This document shows, one piece after another, positions 1 through 64,000 of a stretch of DNA of 64,000 bases. The DNA comes from Baylisascaris procyonis (lineage: Eukaryota > Nematoda > Chromadorea > Rhabditida > Ascarididae). The stretch's first letter is position 1. Each line of letters starts with the position of its first letter. Where the stretch lies: positions 1,488,001 through 1,552,000 of the forward strand of contig JAZARR010000187.1 in assembly GCA_037389465.1 (NCBI GenBank), given 5' to 3'. The notes under the pieces are model-generated. The model saw only the letters and a program-made list of their open reading frames with translations. It was not told where the DNA came from and ran no database searches. Made by a program: the position numbers and the translations under genes.

Positions 1-1299
1 GAGCAGTAATCCTGATTGGAACAAATTTCTGGATGAAGATAAGCTTCGGATTTGGCAGATCCATTGATTTAAATTAAATTGTAATTAGGGAGCATTGAAT
101 TAGTGATTTTAACCGGTCACTTTATCACCATTAGACGTTTCGTGGTCAGTAAAGCAAAGAGGTAATTTGAAAGTAAATGTCACGGTGTAACTGTAAGGTA
201 GGGATGAGGGAGTAGAGTGAGGCAACACAGGTATAAATACGTTCTGGGTTCTAGACTTTATGTTTTTATACTTAATTACGAGTAGACACCATTAAAGTGC
301 TTCTCAGGGCTATGGGGCTAAATTATGGGAAATTTATGGAGTATCTACATATTGAACTATGATAATTAAAGAAAACTAAAAAGGAGAAAATAAAACCAAT
401 ATATATTGGAAATAAGGAAGAAATTGAAGGTTTCGGGAAATTTTGCGGAGAAATTGAAAGAAAAAATTAACTAATGACAAAGAGAAATGTAGAGGAAAAA
501 GAAATAAACAACAAAAGGTGGACAAGTGATAAAGGCGGTTTACAACTACCGAGTTGGTTATCAGTTTCGATAAGTGGTATGAGCAGATCTATAGATCCAA
601 TGCAAGCATCCGAAGAAAATGTCGGAAATATTTCGTTTTTTAAGATACTTTTTCTCCGAGATTCAGCATCATGATTTGCAACTCATCGAAGTTGGCAATT
701 AAGTTTAATTTTCTTAGATTGATATCAGGAAAATTTTAAACTTTATGTAATCCTTTCCACGTTGAGGCTTGATGATTGCCTCCGCTTGAGTAGAATATGA
801 GCTATGCATTACTATCAACTAATAAGTATGAGCTCATCGACTGAGATGTTATGAGCTAAAATCATGAGATCAAATTACCTGTTTCATGAAAAGGAAATAA
901 CGCTTGAGTACGACGCAGGTATATCGAAATTGCTAGAAAAAATCTTCATAATCTATAGTGATCCAGCTAAAAATTACTAAATCATTATCTTTCGCTTTAA
1001 GGCAGCAATAAGCATCCCACATAAGCCAGTTTTATAGAAGTGTCGCCTAACTATGCCTTTGTGTATGTGTATGTTATACGTTCAGCCGTTGAATTGGTTG
1101 TAAATTTGCACAAAATAGGGCCAAGGTGACAGTATAAATTGATATCACTGATTATTGATATGGGCTATCATTGGAAACATTTTGCATTGAGAGCTGTGAT
1201 AACACTTTTAGATAATTGTTGCTATGAAACTTTTATTTATCTTCCACAGACGTTTGCTAATGCAAATATTCATATGCAAATGAGAGTACGATATTTAAG

Positions 1300-24589
<23,290 letters not shown>

Positions 24590-26628
24590 TCACATTCCAT
24601 GAAGAGGAAAGCTTCTCGAATTGCATTTGAAATTGCACATTTTCGATAAGATGTTATATGCTTAGATCATAGCAGGAACGGGGTTGTATTTTTAGGAATT
24701 AGGAGGCTTGGGGGGCAGGGTGAGGGAGGGTGATCAGGAATTGACAAAAACGTGCACTATTGCTACCTGAAAACTGTTTGAACATATTTAAGCCAACTGC
24801 TGCAGTTCAGGAAGGTTCTAACTTGTTATTACCATGTTTTACTCCGGAAATACGGAGGGTTTTACTATTTAATGACTTGTAGCGATTATTAGATTAAGTT
24901 GGATGCTTTTTTAAATGTTCTCAAGTGGGATTGCATGGGTATACCGAATCTCTTTACTTTCATTTTATTTATTCTTTCTTGCCCATCTCACCCCCTCCCC
25001 TCTTTAGTTTTATCCTCATCGTTCGCAGTTTTGAGTGACTCATTTTTATGATGCGGAATTTGTTGAAATAATCCTAGAAACGAAGAATTTTGTGGATAAT
25101 CATAGTTGCAGATCTATCTATATTCCTTGAAAAAAAAATGTTTCTTCGCTAGTCATTTGTTCGAATTATTGTTCGCTTTCCTATGAATCTCGCTTATGGT
25201 GCTATAGTGCGTTTCAAACAATGATATTGCCATTAAAATATATGATGCTGGTTTTTATTTACAACGTTATATGAAAATTCCTCACTTTAAGTTATTCCAC
25301 AATTGACTTAAAGTCTTTAGCAACGTTTGATTAGTTTTTTTTTTTTGGAATTGGATGGGATGGTTTTTTGTGATGTTGATTATTAGGCAGGTACGACGGC
25401 AATGTAAATAAGAAGGGTAGATGGGGGGAGAGGGGAGGAGCGGGCAAAGAATTGCAAAGAGTGATGATCTAATCCGTAAGTGGCTTTTTTTTGAAGCGTG
25501 CTATATATTTATTGATCCGTATTTCTCTTCAGCCTATTTCATTGCTATGCAAGATGAATATTATTCGTTGCGCTTTCGAAATGGCTTTCTTTCTTAATAT
25601 TTTTTTTTTTTTTTTTTATAAATTGTGCAGAGTTGATAAATCATTCATTTCCACATGATTTGTGTGAACCTTTCATAATGACTAAAGTCGTCATAGTGTG
25701 TATACGATACGTGGTTATTTACATATGACACCTGGTTATCGAACACCTATTAAGACGTTTAAATTGATTCTCGAAAGACCTCCTCACCTGGCGAGGTTCT
25801 AAATTGAAACCACCCACCTCAACGATACAAGATATGATGTCTTCTAGTTGATTCTAAGCTTGTCCTATTCATGGCCTGACCATGCTAAGTTATCGTTCTT
25901 CGTAATTAAGCATTTAAAAGGATTATCATTTCACATCACTTGGGGTATAGAAAAACGACTCTCACAGAAGGTTTACATGGATATCCATAAAAGTCAAAAC
26001 ATTAGAGCCTTACGCTAAATGTTTTTGATTACCTGTGAAATAGACTGGAAAAAATGTGATATGTTCTTCGACTTATTTCTGGTTGTCATAGTTGATTTCG
26101 TGATTCGTTATCGAACAGCTAAACGTATATATAATTTGCTTATGCAGATTTTCATGCGGCCTAATCGTTTGTACAGTGTACGAAGTGCAAATGCAATTTT
26201 TTACGCCAATAACAACGAATTACAAAGCTATACAATGCGGTGATCGGATTTTAAGAATGCATTGTGGCCATCGAAATGTTTCTTTCTGCTTGGCCCTATT
26301 TACAGTACAAAACGCATCATGGCTCCCATTTACCTGCAACCGTTCCATCACCATACAGAACTTTCTTGGTAAGCATCTGTAATCCAAGAAAAAATCGCTT
26401 TCAAATTCATCAGACATGACGTGTCCTTAATTGGTCACATCACTGAAGGCTAGCCATATGAATGAAAATAGTTACGCAAAATGTAAAAGGGGAGGTAGCA
26501 GCCTGATGCACCAAATAAAAGAGTCGCCAAAACTTATGTCTATAGGGACGTTCCTCGCTCGAGTTTCCAGCAATTATCGGCATTCTTCATTTATGAACAT
26601 TTCGAAGTCGAAAACGTTTGCGATGAAG
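24590..26628. other. Convergent intergenic region between the EGF-LamG gene and ASPM
   Basis: About 2 kb separates two stop codons that face each other. It should hold both 3' UTRs. No canonical AATAAA was found just downstream of 24589. A T-run near 25602-25618 and a G-rich stretch near 25425-25442 are present. No further gene was recognised. Confidence 0.6.
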
Positions 26629-61290
<34,662 letters not shown>

Positions 61291-64000
61291 CTGTAAGATG
61301 TATCGTTAGGCGATACTATTTAATTCATGACAATAACGAAATTATTTAATATGAAAATGAATATGCAAATTCAAGAACGAAGCGAAATTTGCGATGAAAT
61401 TGATAGCAATCGATACTCTATATGCCGTTGAAATAAAATATTAACGAGGCATAACAATGTTGTAAGCATTCAGATAGCGACCAAATCTAGCCCTGCGGCT
61501 GTAACCGAGTATTCTGGCGTCCCTGCATAGAATTACACCTATTCCAGGTTTCTAAAACGTCACTAAATTTCCTAGTGCCTCGTTGTGAGGATGAAACGAA
61601 GGGAACGAGGAATGGCAGCGTGATCGAAACCATCAAGGGCAAAATATCGCCGGATCACGTCAAAGACGAAAACGCAAATCAACCAACCCCTTCGATCGGT
61701 AGTTCAGTTGCTCAACCTTGAGCAAATACCCTGAAAGAAAGCAACAATATCCGAGAGCGCTTGGGACCGACAAGGCCAGGCCGACCGGCGACCGACCACT
61801 GGCGACGACGAATGAAGAAGAGTGACTCTGATGGGCTGAAGCCCGACTTATATAGGCCTCAGATATCGCCAGAGGCAGCATAAGACTACATAAGTAGATC
61901 AGTGGTATTATGGGAGGAACAATAAACGAGAATCGACTATACGAGTAAATATGATCACTGCAATGATAGATCACAGGTAGATATGTTGGATTGGCCTCTT
62001 CAGCGCCATACCCAACAATACCATAATAATATTTACTCTTTGAAGTGAATTTAGAAGTTGGAAATTACTACGATGAAGGTATTTCTAAAAGGTGAGAAAT
62101 CTTTGTTGTTATCATTACAACAGAATATCTCGTAGTAACCTTGTCAATGCCCTCATATATTGCACCCTAATTGATTATGCAACGTGCTATTTATATCCGT
62201 ATTCACATAGCACCAAAAATTTTATGCCTATCATCGATCATCGTGGTAGATGCCCACAGGGTGTTCAGTAAATGCTAAATATGCAGCCCAGAGATGTGGC
62301 ACAGAAAGCTTCACTTTGGCAGGTTATGTCTTCATAAGGAAAGAGGGGGCAAAGGGAGAAAGGAGGACGGGCAGGGAGGTGGCTGCAATCGAATCGCGAC
62401 TATCCCAACTCCCAATATGCAACGAAGCCTAAATATTTCGAATCTGCCTATGTGAGACGACTAATCGATTCACTTTGTGTAAATGAAATACTTAAGCACA
62501 CGAACAAAATCAAGTTTTGTTTCTCTTTAACCTTAATTTTATCGATGCAAAAAATTTAATCCTTCAGCAAGAAAAAAGTTGAAATTTCAATCAATTCGCA
62601 TCTCTGCTTGTACTCTATAGCTTTAAATAAGTAAAAATAATAAGTTCAAAACAAAGTTCGAGATTTTTTAAATATGCAAATTTCCAAATTTTCAGATTTT
62701 CCAATTTTTTAATCCCAAATTTTTTAAAAATTTTTCAATTTTCAAACATTTTCCGAATTATTCAAATCAAATTATTTGATGAAATTGAACGCATCGATAA
62801 AAAATAAAAAAAAAATAATAAACAGCAAGAAAAATAAGTTCTGGCCACCTACGAAGAAGAGTAATTATGAGCCGATGGAATTAAACAACCTCCCCCTATA
62901 GAACACCGCACGATAATGTACACCTGAAGCCATCTAAACAATCTACCCTTTCAGTAGTAGCGTACAACTTTCAAATATAGATTTTGCCGCTTGATTTGAT
63001 TGACAACTTAAATGACGCTTAATGACAACCGTCTTTTCAGGTTTCAACTTGACGACAACAGTTCTCTTAAATTCAAATTTCATCCCTTACATTTTTGGAA
63101 GCATTGCGCAACGAAACTGAATTACAGAAACTTGTCGGGAAATTGGACAAATTAGGGGGGAAGGGGGAAAGGGAGGGGGTGGGGGCAATAGAGAAGGGAA
63201 TACGATGAGGCACGGGCATACTTTCTAGTGAGCTTTGATCATTTCCGTGTTGATTACTTAGAAGCTTTGATCACGTATTAGTTATTGCTTAGGTAGAAAG
63301 GTAAAAAAAATAAGCAGAATTTTTCGCAATAGGATTTACCCATATACTCACCATTTTCCTTTATTTCCTCATTATTTATTAGATCATATTTCCACTGTGA
63401 CTTAAATTCTCAAATTCTACAGTTGTATATTTCTTTATTTATTATGGTGGATTAGTTTTTTAACCGTTGGTTTCCTGGTATAAGCTTTACCTGGAAAAGG
63501 TTTTAACCAAATGAGTTGGCAATTTTGTTGCTAGGATTTGAGTCGTAGTACTTTCTCGTTGGGAAACGGATATACCCTCACAGGTAGGTAATACTCAAGA
63601 AGGTGGAGTTACATGCCATTTTAAAGAAACTCCTTACTATAGAGAGCAAAATAAGACTATACCTGAGATTTAGAAAAAAAAAATGCTCGTATCTGAGCTA
63701 TGCAAAATAATCCATCATCGATCGTGTTCGTTATGTATTCAATATTAAACTGTGTAAAGCGTTTGCGTTCTTTGTTGTTTGTTAAATATGCAAATATGGT
63801 TGTCTATTTTTAGACTTCATTTGCATATTTGCACAATATTTCGAAATGTTTTCCATCGTCAACAAATATTGTTCACTTTAAATTTTTTTCTTTTACATTT
63901 ATATAACTGTTGTTTATTGGTTTGTTAAAACAATCAATATTGTATTATATTCGTTCATATACTCATTAACGAATTATTTGCATATTCAAATGACGTTTAA
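61291..64000. other. Upstream flank of ASPM
   Basis: It holds the probable outron and promoter. The GC-rich patch at about 61485-61860 has open frames on both strands without family matches. Further right are a G-rich run at 63155-63186 and an ATGCAAAT inverted repeat at 63784-63830. No gene recognised. Confidence 0.5.
61849..61858 (-). promoter_or_regulatory. Possible TATA box upstream of ASPM
   Basis: The minus strand reads CCTATATAAG within a GC-rich patch, followed immediately by the hairpin GGGCTTCAGCCC. It is about 560 bp upstream of the ASPM acceptor and points towards the gene. No start site can be proven from sequence. Confidence 0.35.

Noticed and set aside
61700..61740. GGTATTTGCTCAAGGTTGAG on the minus strand resembling a spliced-leader exon
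   Set aside because: No GT donor follows and no clear Sm site or snRNA stem-loops were seen, so it is not called an SL RNA gene.

Overview
The window looks like nuclear DNA of a nematode. It is AT-rich, with TTTCAG/TTGCAG-type splice acceptors, long introns, (TA)n microsatellites and a probable spliced-leader acceptor just upstream of a start codon. No prokaryotic gene organisation, rRNA, tRNA, CRISPR array or transposon ORF was recognised. Nearly every real coding segment is an exon of one of two large genes that converge (3' ends facing) across about 2 kb. The species cannot be named from this alone.

Plus strand, 1300-24589: the 3' part of a secreted EGF/laminin-G protein of the perlecan (UNC-52)/agrin class. 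Ten exons give an EGF module, a short Cys-rich stretch, LamG domain A (three exons), a second EGF module, LamG domain B (three to four exons) and a stop at 24587-24589. The gene begins left of the window. One intron spans about 12.6 kb (4924-17572). The junction between the second EGF exon and the next exon is not phase-consistent, so an exon may be missing there.

Minus strand, 61290 down to 26629: an essentially complete ASPM (abnormal spindle) orthologue in about 41 exons over 34.7 kb. In order it has a low-complexity N-terminal region; the conserved ASPM block before the CH domains (WLN motif, then the FQPFWLRLGLETIFG segment); two calponin-homology domains; about 20 IQ motifs, mostly one per 93-99-nt phase-0 exon; and an Armadillo-like C-terminal region ending at 26629. 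Almost all junctions agree in phase; the one exception, between 47866 and 47773, is flagged. The protein should act at spindle poles, binding calmodulin or myosin light chains through the IQ array.

The most interesting content lies between the annotated exons of ASPM: decayed IQ exons with in-frame stops, a duplicated upstream exon with a surviving donor but almost no room for an intron before it, alternative small exons near 58.7 kb, an intron made almost wholly of (CT)n(AT)n, a GC donor, A-run/T-run palindromes placed exactly at splice acceptors, and a 162-bp intronic tandem repeat. These suggest ongoing birth and death of IQ exons. I found no clearly new molecular system.

Right end, 61291-64000: upstream flank of ASPM, with a GC-rich patch carrying a TATA-like box pointing towards ASPM, then AT-rich sequence with an ATGCAAAT inverted repeat.
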